This document shows, piece after piece, positions 7,810-15,809 of a stretch of 22,542 nucleotides of DNA (position 1 is the stretch's first letter; every line of letters begins with the position of its first letter). The notes below the pieces were generated by a model. It did not search any database. It was not told where the DNA came from and worked only from the letters and a program-made list of their open reading frames with translations. The translations under genes were made by a program, and so were the position numbers. Source of the stretch: an uncultured Allomuricauda sp. Its GTDB lineage: Bacteria > Bacteroidota > Bacteroidia > Flavobacteriales > Flavobacteriaceae. The DNA lies in the NCBI GenBank assembly GCA_937911965.1, contig CALDPL010000038.1, forward strand, positions 1 through 22,542, written 5' to 3'.

Positions 7810-8922
7810 ATGGCAAAGAAAAAAATTTACCGGCGCAAAAGGGTGCTGTTGCCCTTGATCTTGATCGTTCTGCTCGTCGCACTGCGCGTTGCATTGCCCT
7901 ATATTGTAAAAAATTATGTGAACCGGGTATTGGCCGAAATACCCGGATATTACGGACAGGTGGAGGATATAGACCTGTCCCTGATCACCGGCGCATACAC
8001 CATCCACAGGCTGTACCTGAACAAGGTCGATGCCCGTTCCCAGATTCCCTTTCTGGATTTTGAGAAAACCAACATCTCCCTGGAGTGGAGGGCCCTGCTC
8101 AAGGGAAGGGTCGTGAGCGAGATCGAGATGACCCGCCCTACCCTGATCTATGTCTTCGAGGACCAGCAAAAACCGGGAGGGCAAGACCCCGATATGGACG
8201 ATTGGACCATGGCCCTGACCGACCTGGTTCCCATCGATATCGACAAACTGGAAATCCACGGCGGGAAAATGGCCTTTGTGCAGCTTTCCGCCGATCCCAA
8301 CATCGATTTGCACCTCGACCAAATTGAACTCTACGCCACCAACCTCCGCAATGTACTGCGCCAAGAGGCCAGGTTGCCGAGCAATCTATATGTCACGGCC
8401 GTTGGTGTCGGTGGGGGTCAAATGGAGCTCCAAGGTCAAATGGACCTGATAAAACGGATTCCCGATCTGGACTTGGCGCTTTCCCTGGAACATACGGATG
8501 CCAGGGCATTGAACGATTTTACCCAGCATTATACCGGCCTCGATTTCGACAAGGGAATCTTTAACCTTTACAGCGAACTTGTTATTGCCGATGGATACCT
8601 GATGGGCTCCCTGAAGCCCATACTCAAGGACGTTAAATTCATCGGCAAGGAGGATTCATTTTTGGAAACCCTTTGGGAAGGTTTTGTGGGCTTTTTCAAG
8701 TTTATCCTTAAAAACCATAAGGAAAATACCCTGGCCACCAAAATCCCCTTGGAAGGGAACCTCAATGAGGTGAAGGGCAATACCTGGACCGCTGTGACCA
8801 ACATTTTCAAAAATGCATGGATCGAGGCCTTCAAGGGGATGGTCGACCAACAAATCGATTTTCAGCAGGTTTTGGAAACCGCCCAGAAGAAAAACAACAA
8901 GGACGGCAAAGAAAGGGATTGA
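7810..8922 (+). CDS. DUF748 domain-containing protein
   Basis: A 370-residue protein matching the Bacteroidota DUF748 pattern: basic start MAKKKIYRRKR, a membrane segment (about 14-33), then NYVNRVLAEIPGYYGQVEDI and DLSLITGAYTIHRLYLNKV, ISLEWRALLKGRVVSEIEM, and a C-terminal amphipathic region (KIPLEGNLNEVKGNTWTAV, ending in a charged tail). DUF748 belongs to the AsmA-like group, anchored in the inner membrane with its bulk in the periplasm; the molecular role is unknown. The ATG at 7810 lies 2 nt after the preceding stop. An in-frame ATG at 7741 would overlap the upstream gene by 67 nt and bury the membrane anchor, so it was not used. The gene converges on hemL with 13 nt between stops and no visible terminator. 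Confidence 0.78.
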   Translation: MAKKKIYRRKRVLLPLILIVLLVALRVALPYIVKNYVNRVLAEIPGYYGQVEDIDLSLITGAYTIHRLYLNKVDARSQIPFLDFEKTNISLEWRALLKGRVVSEIEMTRPTLIYVFEDQQKPGGQDPDMDDWTMALTDLVPIDIDKLEIHGGKMAFVQLSADPNIDLHLDQIELYATNLRNVLRQEARLPSNLYVTAVGVGGGQMELQGQMDLIKRIPDLDLALSLEHTDARALNDFTQHYTGLDFDKGIFNLYSELVIADGYLMGSLKPILKDVKFIGKEDSFLETLWEGFVGFFKFILKNHKENTLATKIPLEGNLNEVKGNTWTAVTNIFKNAWIEAFKGMVDQQIDFQQVLETAQKKNNKDGKERD

Positions 8923-8935
8923 GCCCCCTTGGTCC

Positions 8936-10213
8936 TTAAAATATGTCCTCCACTGCTTCAAGGGTCCTTTCCAGGTCCCCGTAGCTTAGGGCATCGTTGA
9001 GGAAGTAACTCTCAAAGGCCGAGGGCGGCAAATACACCCCCCGGTCCAACATCCCGTGGAAATACGTTTTAAAGGTATCGTTGTTGCCCTTGGCCGCAGT
9101 GGCAAAATCCACGACCGGATCTTGGGTGAAGTGTACGGAGATCATACTTCCAAAACTGTTGATCTGGTGCACCACCCCTTTTCTCGAAAGCACCTCCCCA
9201 ATGCCCTTGTGGAGGTATTGGGTCTTTTCGGCCAGGCTGACAAATACCTCCGGCCTCCGTTCCAATTCCGTGAGCATGGCCAATCCCGCACTCATGGCCA
9301 AAGGGTTTCCACTGAGGGTACCCGCTTGATAGACCGGTCCCTCCGGGGCCAAATGGGCCATGATCTCATCACGGGCCGCAAAGGCACCCACCGGAAGCCC
9401 CCCGCCGATCACTTTTCCGAAGGTCACAATATCGGCCTGTATGCCGAGAACCTCCTGGGCCCCGCCCCGACCCAAACGAAAACCGGTCATCACCTCGTCA
9501 AAGATCAGCAGGATGCCCGCTTCACTACAGAGTTTCCGCAAGGCCTCCAAAAAGCCCTCACGGGGAGGGACACAGCCCATATTGCCCGCAACGGGTTCCA
9601 GTATAAGGGCGGCAATTTCTCCCGCATTGGCCTTGATAAGGGCCCTGACACTGTCGATGTCGTTGTAATTGGCCAAAAGGGTGTCCTTGGCCGTGCCCTG
9701 GGTCACCCCCGGGGAGTTGGGACTGCCAAAGGTAACGGCCCCACTGCCTGCCTGGATCAGGAAGGAATCGGAATGTCCGTGGTAACAGCCCGCAAATTTG
9801 ATGATCTTGTCCCTGCCCGTAAACCCCCTGGCCAACCGTATGGCACTCATACAGGCCTCGGTGCCGCTGTTCACAAAACGGATCTTGTCCACATGGGGCA
9901 CCATGGAGACCGCCAATCGGGCCAATTCGGTCTCGATTTCGGTGGGCATCCCAAAGGAGGTTCCCTTTCTGGCCTTTTCCACCAGGGCATCGATTACAGG
10001 TCCATGGGCATGGCCCAAGATCAAGGGCCCCCAAGAGGCGATATAATCGATGAACCGGTTGCCGTCCTCATCATAGAGGTAAGCTCCCTTGGCCTCCTTT
10101 ACAAAGATGGGATCCCCCCCTACTGCCTTAAAGGCCCTGACCGGGGAATTGACCCCCCCGGGAATGTATTTTCGTGCCTCGGCGAACAGGGCACTGCTGC
10201 GTTGATAGATCAT
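8936..10213 (-). CDS. hemL: Glutamate-1-semialdehyde 2,1-aminomutase
   Basis: A 425-residue PLP enzyme that converts glutamate-1-semialdehyde to 5-aminolevulinate, the last step of the C5 route to tetrapyrroles. Family signatures are continuous: [12 protein letters not shown] near the start, [16 protein letters not shown] [52 protein letters not shown], and the PLP-lysine segment [14 protein letters not shown], where the lysine is K267 (K265 in E. coli). Length equals that of the usual enzyme. The protein is cytosolic. It has its own -7 box 27 nt upstream of the ATG and stands alone between a convergent neighbour and the glucosaminidase gene. Being near a heme-uptake locus is probably chance, since about 2.9 kb of unrelated genes lie between. 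Confidence 0.97.
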   Translation of the reverse strand: MIYQRSSALFAEARKYIPGGVNSPVRAFKAVGGDPIFVKEAKGAYLYDEDGNRFIDYIASWGPLILGHAHGPVIDALVEKARKGTSFGMPTEIETELARLAVSMVPHVDKIRFVNSGTEACMSAIRLARGFTGRDKIIKFAGCYHGHSDSFLIQAGSGAVTFGSPNSPGVTQGTAKDTLLANYNDIDSVRALIKANAGEIAALILEPVAGNMGCVPPREGFLEALRKLCSEAGILLIFDEVMTGFRLGRGGAQEVLGIQADIVTFGKVIGGGLPVGAFAARDEIMAHLAPEGPVYQAGTLSGNPLAMSAGLAMLTELERRPEVFVSLAEKTQYLHKGIGEVLSRKGVVHQINSFGSMISVHFTQDPVVDFATAAKGNNDTFKTYFHGMLDRGVYLPPSAFESYFLNDALSYGDLERTLEAVEDIF

Positions 10214-10239
10214 ATTGGACTGAATTTTGGACCGAACTG

Positions 10240-10247
10240 CAAAAGTA
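10240..10247 (-). promoter_or_regulatory. -7 box for hemL
   Basis: On the minus strand TACTTTTG (10247-10240) matches TAnnTTTG exactly. A TTTC (10271-10268), one base off TTTG, lies 20 nt upstream. The predicted start near 10234 gives a leader of about 20 nt before the hemL ATG. Confidence 0.55.
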
Positions 10248-10263
10248 CGGATCCCCGGCCTCT

Positions 10264-10290
10264 AAATGAAATCGGCTGGCCCGATCATTT
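10264..10290 (-). other. Hairpin at glucosaminidase stop codon
   Basis: AAATGA (10264-10269) pairs with TCATTT (10285-10290) and TCGG (10272-10275) with CCGA (10281-10284), leaving a two-base bulge and a CTGGC loop. It spans the stop codon of the glucosaminidase gene. No U tract follows on the minus strand, so it is not a classical intrinsic terminator; it may protect the 3' end of the mRNA. Confidence 0.3.
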
Positions 10291-11145
10291 GGACGGGTCC
10301 AATTGCAATCGTTGTCCAATGGAAATGATATTGCCGTTCAAATTGTTCAGCTGCCGGAGTTCCTCCACGGTAATGCCGTATTTCCTGGAAATGGCATAAA
10401 GGGTATCTCCCTGTTGTACGGTATGGATACGTCCCCGGACCTGGGGGGATTCCCCGGCGGGCTCCCTGGAAACCCAGCCCCCTTCGGCCAATACGGCCCC
10501 GTCGTATCGATCCAAACCGTATCGCTCGATCAGGGAAATCAGCTTCTCTGGATATTTTCGATCGGTGGCATAACCGGCCTGCCTGAGGCCGTGCGCCCAT
10601 TTTTTATAGTCGTCCACCCTGTAATCGAACAGAAAGGCATAGCGGGAACGGGTGGTCAAAAACAGGCTGTGGTCCCTAAAGGAGAACATGGGGTGGTTGT
10701 ATTTTCGAAAGCACTCCCCTTGGGCATCATCGTCGTGAAAATCAAAGTCCCCCTGCCAACCCGTATGGCACTTGATCCCAAAATGATTGTTGGTCTTCAG
10801 GGTGAGCTCCCCACGGCCCGATCCGCTTTCCAGGATTCCCTGGGCCAAAGTGATGCTGGCGGGGATGCCATAGACCCGCATTTCGTGCTGGGCCATTGAG
10901 GCAAAGGTACTGATGTATTCCTCGGTGGAGGAAATGGGAAATTTTTCAAAACGGCCGGTATCCTCCGGCAGCACGGTCGAGGTCGATCCGGCCGGCCCTT
11001 CCCCTTTCGGGAGGGGAAGGCTGCCGCCCCGCTCTCCATTCTCGACCATTGGGGCCTCTTTACGATGTTTGACGGTTCGTTTCCCGGACCCGCATCCGAT
11101 GAGCAACAGGCCGGCCAAAATGACAAATCCAAGATTCTTGATCAT
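10285..11145 (-). CDS. Glucosaminidase/LysM lipoprotein (peptidoglycan hydrolase)
   Basis: A 286-residue lipoprotein that should cleave the glycan strands of peptidoglycan. A signal peptide with lipobox LLIGC puts the lipidated cysteine at C18. A low-complexity linker (about 20-80) follows, then a glucosaminidase domain (about 80-215) with the GILESGSGRGEL segment, whose E106 is the likely catalytic acid, and NNHFGIKCH, YNHPMFSFRDHS and YATDRKYPEKL. A single LysM domain (about 242-285, HTVQQGDTLYAISRKYG) binds the wall. The ATG at 11145 overlaps the stop of the upstream gene as ATGA, which fixes the start and implies translational coupling. It lies last in a three-gene minus-strand set. The enzyme class is clear; whether the activity is glucosaminidase or a related muramidase cannot be told. 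Confidence 0.88.
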   Translation of the reverse strand: MIKNLGFVILAGLLLIGCGSGKRTVKHRKEAPMVENGERGGSLPLPKGEGPAGSTSTVLPEDTGRFEKFPISSTEEYISTFASMAQHEMRVYGIPASITLAQGILESGSGRGELTLKTNNHFGIKCHTGWQGDFDFHDDDAQGECFRKYNHPMFSFRDHSLFLTTRSRYAFLFDYRVDDYKKWAHGLRQAGYATDRKYPEKLISLIERYGLDRYDGAVLAEGGWVSREPAGESPQVRGRIHTVQQGDTLYAISRKYGITVEELRQLNNLNGNIISIGQRLQLDPSK

Positions 11146-12047
11146 AGGTCGATTAATGGTAGATTTTTCTTTCCCAAGCGTAGGTTCATCCCCGGTATAC
11201 CCTGAAGTCCACCGGTGTGGATGGCCAAAATCTTGCTGCCCCTGGGGATTTTGTCCTCCTTTATCAATGCAAAAATACCAAAAAGCATCTTTCCCGTGTA
11301 TATGGGGTCCAAAGGAATGCCGGTCCGCTTTTTGAACCGGTTGATGAATTCCACCAATTCCCGGTCCACCCGGGCATATCCCCCAAAATGGAAACCATCC
11401 ACCAAATCCCACTGTCCCTTTCGGACAAAGCTGTGGATATCTCGGTCCAAAAAATCCCCTTTCAGGGCCGGAAAGCCCCAGACCCTTTGATGGGGCAGGG
11501 CCGTATTGACGATCCCCGCCAGGGTGGCACCCGTGCCCACGGCACAACAGATCAGGTCGAATCGGGCGTCATCGGGAACCAATATTTCTTCGCAGCCCCG
11601 CACCCCCAGGGCATTGCTGCCCCCTTCGGGCAGCAGGTAAAATTCCCCAAAACGGCACCTCAACCGCTCGATAAATTCCGGTTCGTTCCTCTTTCTGTAG
11701 TCGGTCCGGGACACAAAATGGAACCGCATTCCATGTTCATGGGCCAGGGACAGGGTCGGGTTGTCCCGCCAACGGTACTCCAGCTCCTCTCCCCGGATGA
11801 CCCCGATGGTCCGAAGGCCCGATTCCCTTCCCGCACAGGCCAGGGCCGCAATATGGTTGGAATGGGCCCCACCAAAGCTGAGCAGGACATCCCTCCCCAG
11901 GGCTTTGGCCGATTCAAGGTTGTACTTGAGCTTTCGGAACTTGTTCCCCGAGATCAGGGGATGTAGGGCGTCCTCCCTCTTTAGGTACAATTGCAGGCCC
12001 TTGTCCCGCAGTTGGGGCATCTCGATCTGTTGATTTGAAATTGGCAA
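11142..12047 (-). CDS. ACC deaminase / D-cysteine desulfhydrase family PLP protein
   Basis: A 301-residue fold-type II PLP enzyme of the family that includes 1-aminocyclopropane-1-carboxylate deaminase and D-cysteine desulfhydrase. Visible signatures are LYLKREDALHP, SGNKFRKLKYNL with the probable PLP lysine at K36, LSFGGAHSNHIAALA (cofactor and carboxylate contacts), and a Gly-rich VGTGATLAGI phosphate-binding loop. The protein is somewhat shorter than the typical ~330-residue members. It is cytosolic and would release ammonia from a small amino acid. The real substrate cannot be decided from motifs; D-cysteine desulfhydrase or an untested activity is as likely as ACC deaminase. It starts 10 nt after the HExxH protein gene and its stop overlaps the glucosaminidase start. 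Confidence 0.85.
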   Translation of the reverse strand: MPISNQQIEMPQLRDKGLQLYLKREDALHPLISGNKFRKLKYNLESAKALGRDVLLSFGGAHSNHIAALACAGRESGLRTIGVIRGEELEYRWRDNPTLSLAHEHGMRFHFVSRTDYRKRNEPEFIERLRCRFGEFYLLPEGGSNALGVRGCEEILVPDDARFDLICCAVGTGATLAGIVNTALPHQRVWGFPALKGDFLDRDIHSFVRKGQWDLVDGFHFGGYARVDRELVEFINRFKKRTGIPLDPIYTGKMLFGIFALIKEDKIPRGSKILAIHTGGLQGIPGMNLRLGKKNLPLIDL

Positions 12048-12057
12048 AGGACCTGAA

Positions 12058-12468
12058 TTAGCGCTTCAAATAATCCAAAAAACCAAAGCTTTTGCGGGTG
12101 GAAAGATACTGCATATCCCCTTCATTGGCATAGGCCTCCCGTTCAAAACTGATATTTCGATAGGCCCGGTAACTGTCCAGATAGAGCAGGCTGCGCAACA
12201 GCCATTCGCTGATATACAGAAAATAAAAGGGCAAGATCAGGAGTTCCCGTTGTTGTTTCAGGTGGATCCTCTCATGATTGATCAGCACCCCATCGGTCTT
12301 CAGGGAGCCTTCCTTGAGGAAGATGAAGGGCCATAGGGACAGCCCTACATAATTTTTATAGAAGAAATGTTTAAAGATCAATATCACCTGGTGACCGTCA
12401 AGGGTTTCAATCAAATATAAAAGGAAATGTTTCCATCCCACTTCCTTCCCCGATAATTCCATCAACAT
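12058..12468 (-). CDS. Small membrane protein with HExxH metallopeptidase motif
   Basis: A 136-residue protein of a type common in Flavobacteriaceae and usually called hypothetical. It has HERIH (H65, E66, H69 in this numbering) followed 40 residues later by SFEREAYANE, where E109 or E111 could be the third zinc ligand, as in gluzincin peptidases. Hydrophobic stretches on both sides (about 40-52 and 76-97) suggest it lies in or on the membrane, like M48/M56 or Bacteroidota membrane-associated HExxH proteins. Start is uncertain: flavobacterial relatives seem to begin near the segment VILIFKHFF, where a GTG at 12387 is available, whereas ATGs at 12468 and 12462 add a N-terminal extension. It heads the minus-strand set with the PLP enzyme and glucosaminidase. 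Enzyme activity is inferred from the motif only. Confidence 0.65.
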   Translation of the reverse strand: MLMELSGKEVGWKHFLLYLIETLDGHQVILIFKHFFYKNYVGLSLWPFIFLKEGSLKTDGVLINHERIHLKQQRELLILPFYFLYISEWLLRSLLYLDSYRAYRNISFEREAYANEGDMQYLSTRKSFGFLDYLKR

Positions 12469-12523
12469 TTTCGGTGAACTGCCTTCTGGGGCAAAAAATC
12501 ACAAAAACCGGGGGCATTCATGA

Positions 12524-12747
<224 letters not shown>

Positions 12748-12788
12748 TGCTTATTTCCTTAAATTCAAAAAAATTAATAAAAAGCGCC

Positions 12789-13358
12789 ATGAAAATTTTA
12801 AAACTCATTCCCTTGGCCACACTGGCCATGGTCGTACTGGCCTCCTGCTCTTCGGTACGGGTCATATCCGACTATGACCGACAGGCTGATTTCAACACCT
12901 ATAAAAGTTATGCCTTTTATAAAACGGGCATAGACCAGGCCCAAATTTCGGACTTGGACAAAAAGAGGATCCTCAGGGCCATTGAGACCGAACTGGATTC
13001 CCGCGGTTTCGTGAAATCGCAGGATCCGGACATGCTGATCAGCATCTTCACCAAGGAACGGGAACGGGTGGATGTGTACAGCAACCACTTTGGCTGGGGC
13101 TATGGCGGGTTTTACCATCCCTGGGCCTGGGGCCCCGGTTGGGGATGGGGCTGGGGCAACAATGTGAGCACCAGTACCGAGGGTTCCCTCTATATCGATG
13201 TGATCGATGCCGAAAAGAAAGAACTGGTCTGGCAGGGCCGGGGTGTGGGCACCCTGAACAATACCGGCAATATTGAAAAGAAGGAGCAGCGCATCAAGGA
13301 GTTTGTCTCTCAGATTCTGAGGGACTATCCCCCCAATGCCATAGCATCCATGGACTGA
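12789..13358 (+). CDS. DUF4136 domain lipoprotein
   Basis: A 189-residue lipoprotein of the DUF4136 family, function unknown. A signal peptide with lipobox VLASC gives lipidation at C20. Without an acidic run after the cysteine it is not an obvious surface-export lipoprotein. The DUF4136 core follows (DYDRQADFNTYKSYAF, ILRAIETELDSRGFVKSQDP, DMLISIF, EKKELVWQGRG). Between the two halves of the domain, about residues 100-121, lies a loop very rich in Gly, Trp and Tyr (WGPGWGWGWG), typical of this family in Flavobacteriaceae. The start is set by the signal peptide; an upstream in-frame ATG at 12690 lies inside the previous gene. A strong terminator follows, so this is a single-gene unit. Confidence 0.88.
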   Translation: MKILKLIPLATLAMVVLASCSSVRVISDYDRQADFNTYKSYAFYKTGIDQAQISDLDKKRILRAIETELDSRGFVKSQDPDMLISIFTKERERVDVYSNHFGWGYGGFYHPWAWGPGWGWGWGNNVSTSTEGSLYIDVIDAEKKELVWQGRGVGTLNNTGNIEKKEQRIKEFVSQILRDYPPNAIASMD

Positions 13359-13364
13359 AAAAGG

Positions 13365-13387
13365 ACCGCCCCAGGGCGGTTTTTTTC
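13365..13387 (+). terminator. Intrinsic terminator after DUF4136 gene
   Basis: ACCGCC (13365-13370) pairs with GGCGGT (13375-13380) around a CCAG loop, followed by a run of seven T. It begins 6 nt after the stop codon. Confidence 0.85.
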
Positions 13388-13430
13388 TGCCCTTGGTCCG
13401 GGGAAGGACCAGATCCCCATGCAATTTTCA

Positions 13431-13438
13431 TATCTTTA
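13431..13438 (+). promoter_or_regulatory. Possible -7 box for aromatic hydroxylase gene
   Basis: TATCTTTA matches TAnnTTTG except for the last base and lies 19 nt before the ATG at 13458. A small hairpin TGGTCC/GGACCA (13394-13399, 13406-13411) sits just upstream of it, near the -33 position. Support is modest. Confidence 0.35.
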
Positions 13439-13457
13439 GGCAACAAAAATCAAATTC

Positions 13458-15215
13458 ATGGGCTATCCATCCAACCCCGTCCTGGACAAACTGCCCCAAC
13501 ACCTAAGGCAGTTCATCAAACCCCAGAATTACGAGCAGTATACCCCGATCGATCAGGCCGTATGGCGCTATGTGATGCGTAAAAATGTGGACTATCTCAG
13601 TCGGGTGGCCCACGATTCCTATGTGGATGGCCTGAAGAAGACCGGAATTTCCGTGGACAGCATTCCCAATATGTACGGGATGAACCGCATCCTCAAGGAA
13701 ATCGGTTGGGCCGCCGTGGCCGTGGACGGTTTTATACCCCCATCGGCCTTTATGGAGTTCCAGGCCTATAATGTCCTGGTGATCGCCTCGGACATCCGCC
13801 AACTCTCGAACATTGAGTATACCCCCGCCCCGGACATCATCCATGAAGGGGCCGGGCATGCCCCCATCATCGCCAACCCGGAATACGCGGAATACCTGAG
13901 GCGATTCGGGGAAATCGGCTGCAAGGCCATTTCCAGTGCCAAGGACCATGAACTCTATCATGCGGTACGCCACCTTTCCATCATCAAGGAGGCCGAGGGC
14001 AGCTCGAAAACGGAAATTGAAAAGGCCGAAAAAAAGATCGAGGAACTGCAAGGGAACATGGGGGTCCCAAGTGAGATGGCACAGATCAGAAACCTGCATT
14101 GGTGGACCGTGGAATACGGTCTGATCGGGAGCCTGGAACACCCCAAGATCTATGGGGCCGGCCTTTTGTCATCCATAGGGGAAAGTGCCTGGTGCATGAC
14201 CGATGCGGTTGAAAAGCTTCCCTACTCCCTGGCAGCGGCACAACAGGAATTCGACATCACCAAGCCGCAGCCCCAACTCTTTGTCATCCCCGACTTTGCC
14301 TTTCTGAGCCAGGTACTGGAAGATTTTGCCAATACCATGGCCCTGCGTACGGGAGGTCTTTCGGGAATAAGGAAATTGATCGACTCCAAGGCTTTGGGAA
14401 GCTTGGAGCTGAGTACCGGACTACAGATTTCCGGAATCTTTGACCATGTGCTTGAACACCGGGGAAAACCGATCTATATTCAAACTTCGGGACCCACGGC
14501 CCTGGCCTATAGGGAAAAGGAGCTGGTGGGCCATTCCACGGCCACCCATAGGGAGGGCTACGGCTTTCCGATGGGCAAACTCAGGGGCATCAACCTGGCC
14601 ATTGAGGACATGGGCCCCAGGGACCTCAAGGCCTACAACATCTATGAAGGCGAAGAGGTCTGCCTGGAATTCGAGGGAGGGCTCAAGGTGGAGGGAAGGA
14701 TCATTACCGGGACCCGCAACCTGGCGGGAAAGATCATCCTGATCTCCCTGGCGGACTGCCGGGTGACCCACAATGGGAACATGCTCTTCAGTCCCGACCG
14801 GGGAATTTACCATATGGCCGTGGGCAAAAAGGCGGTCTCGGCCTTCAACGGCCCTGCGGATCTGGGCAGTTTCGATCTGATCACCCACAGCTTTGCCGAT
14901 ACGGCCATCAAGGCCCAAAAGAGCCCAAAAAGGATCCAATTGGAACAATACTATGGACAGATAAGGGATTATAGGGAAGGCCGCAACACGACCATCTCAC
15001 GGAACAAGGTGTTCCAAGCGCTCAAAAAGGACCACCCGGGGGATTGGCTCCTGCCCGTTGAACTTTATGAATTGGCCATACAGGGCCCCGACCCGGACTT
15101 TCAAAAAGAACTTTTGGACCATCTGGAACAGATCAAACGGGACGAGCCCCGATTGGGCCATCTGATCGATGACGGCCTGATGCTAATCGATAAAGAGTTC
15201 GTGAAGGTCCCATAA
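13458..15215 (+). CDS. Aromatic amino acid hydroxylase (phenylalanine 4-monooxygenase-like), long form
   Basis: A 585-residue member of the pterin-dependent aromatic amino acid hydroxylases, which use non-heme iron, O2 and tetrahydropterin to hydroxylate phenylalanine or a related residue. The catalytic core is in the first half: FMEFQAYNVLVIASDIR, then IIHEGAGHAP with iron ligands H129 and H134, and the third ligand E219 in HWWTVEYGLI. H134 and E219 are about 85 residues apart against about 40 in classic enzymes; the extra part is a charged helical stretch (EIEKAEKKIEEL). Residues after about 290 form a long C-terminal region unlike classical phenylalanine hydroxylases; it has no motif I recognise. 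Total length is about double the bacterial enzyme (~260-300), but long versions are usual in Bacteroidota. The substrate is likely phenylalanine, though not proven. The gene ends inside the convergent DUF4230 gene with a 33-nt overlap. Confidence 0.9.
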   Translation: MGYPSNPVLDKLPQHLRQFIKPQNYEQYTPIDQAVWRYVMRKNVDYLSRVAHDSYVDGLKKTGISVDSIPNMYGMNRILKEIGWAAVAVDGFIPPSAFMEFQAYNVLVIASDIRQLSNIEYTPAPDIIHEGAGHAPIIANPEYAEYLRRFGEIGCKAISSAKDHELYHAVRHLSIIKEAEGSSKTEIEKAEKKIEELQGNMGVPSEMAQIRNLHWWTVEYGLIGSLEHPKIYGAGLLSSIGESAWCMTDAVEKLPYSLAAAQQEFDITKPQPQLFVIPDFAFLSQVLEDFANTMALRTGGLSGIRKLIDSKALGSLELSTGLQISGIFDHVLEHRGKPIYIQTSGPTALAYREKELVGHSTATHREGYGFPMGKLRGINLAIEDMGPRDLKAYNIYEGEEVCLEFEGGLKVEGRIITGTRNLAGKIILISLADCRVTHNGNMLFSPDRGIYHMAVGKKAVSAFNGPADLGSFDLITHSFADTAIKAQKSPKRIQLEQYYGQIRDYREGRNTTISRNKVFQALKKDHPGDWLLPVELYELAIQGPDPDFQKELLDHLEQIKRDEPRLGHLIDDGLMLIDKEFVKVP

Positions 15216-15809
15216 TTTCTCCTGGCTATCGATCCTTTGCTCCCCGTACTCCAGGGTCCACCCCATGGTATGGGTCAACAACAAGATCTTTGAGAGTTCG
15301 CTCACCAAGCGATTGTTAGCGTTGGTCCTCAGGGTGGAAGCCTCGACCTTTTTCATAAGGGAGGCCCGTACCGTACGCTGTATGCTGTTGTAATCCTGGG
15401 CGCTGAAGGGGTTGAAGTAATCGGCCCGGATGTCGTAATATTCAAAATTGGGGTCCAGTTTGATCTCCGGTTCGGGGATATGGACCAGGGTCACGGTCTT
15501 GGTGGCCTCGTCCAGGGCGTATTCGACCTTGGAAAGGTCATAGGCAATCTGTACCTCGGCGTTGACCACCACCAAGGCCCTTTTGTCCGCGGTCAACAAC
15601 GGACCGAACAATTCCCTTGAATCCCTGTAATTGTACACTTCTGAAAAATGGCCCTCGGTGACGATCAATTTGGAAACGTTTCGCAGTTCCTGCTGTATGA
15701 GCATGGAACTCTCCCGCAAGAGGTCCTTTTCCCCACGGTCTTCCATACAGGACCTGTAAACCAGTACCGAAGCCAATGCAATCACGGCGCCTATGATTAT
15801 TTTCCTCAT
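15183..15809 (-). CDS. DUF4230 family membrane-anchored protein
   Basis: A 208-residue protein of the DUF4230 family, function unknown. An N-terminal hydrophobic segment (about 4-18, MRKIIIGAVIALASVLVYRSC) anchors it in or carries it through the inner membrane. The mature part has the family pattern: LRNVSKLIVTEGHFSEVYNY, then VVVNAEVQIAYDLSKVEYAL, a proline-bearing PEPEIKLDPN and FNPFSAQDYN. It is the last gene of the alaS-GSCFA unit: its ATG follows directly on the TGA of the GSCFA gene. The C-terminal 10 codons lie opposite the end of the aromatic hydroxylase gene, so the mRNAs of the two genes overlap. Confidence 0.85.
   Translation of the reverse strand: MRKIIIGAVIALASVLVYRSCMEDRGEKDLLRESSMLIQQELRNVSKLIVTEGHFSEVYNYRDSRELFGPLLTADKRALVVVNAEVQIAYDLSKVEYALDEATKTVTLVHIPEPEIKLDPNFEYYDIRADYFNPFSAQDYNSIQRTVRASLMKKVEASTLRTNANNRLVSELSKILLLTHTMGWTLEYGEQRIDSQEKLWDLHELFID

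Noticed and set aside
8936..10213. hemL as part of a heme island with the receptor/HmuY locus
   Set aside because: It is separated by a strong terminator and two AsmA/DUF748-like genes, sits on the other strand and has its own promoter. The closeness is probably chance.
9056..10399. A 447-codon open frame on the plus strand opposite hemL
   Set aside because: hemL is a complete, fully recognisable gene here. The antisense frame has no family features and results from codon bias in GC-rich DNA.
11142..11547. N-terminal extension of the glucosaminidase frame into the PLP-enzyme gene
   Set aside because: The extension has no lipoprotein signal. The ATG at 11145 gives a perfect lipobox and an ATGA overlap.
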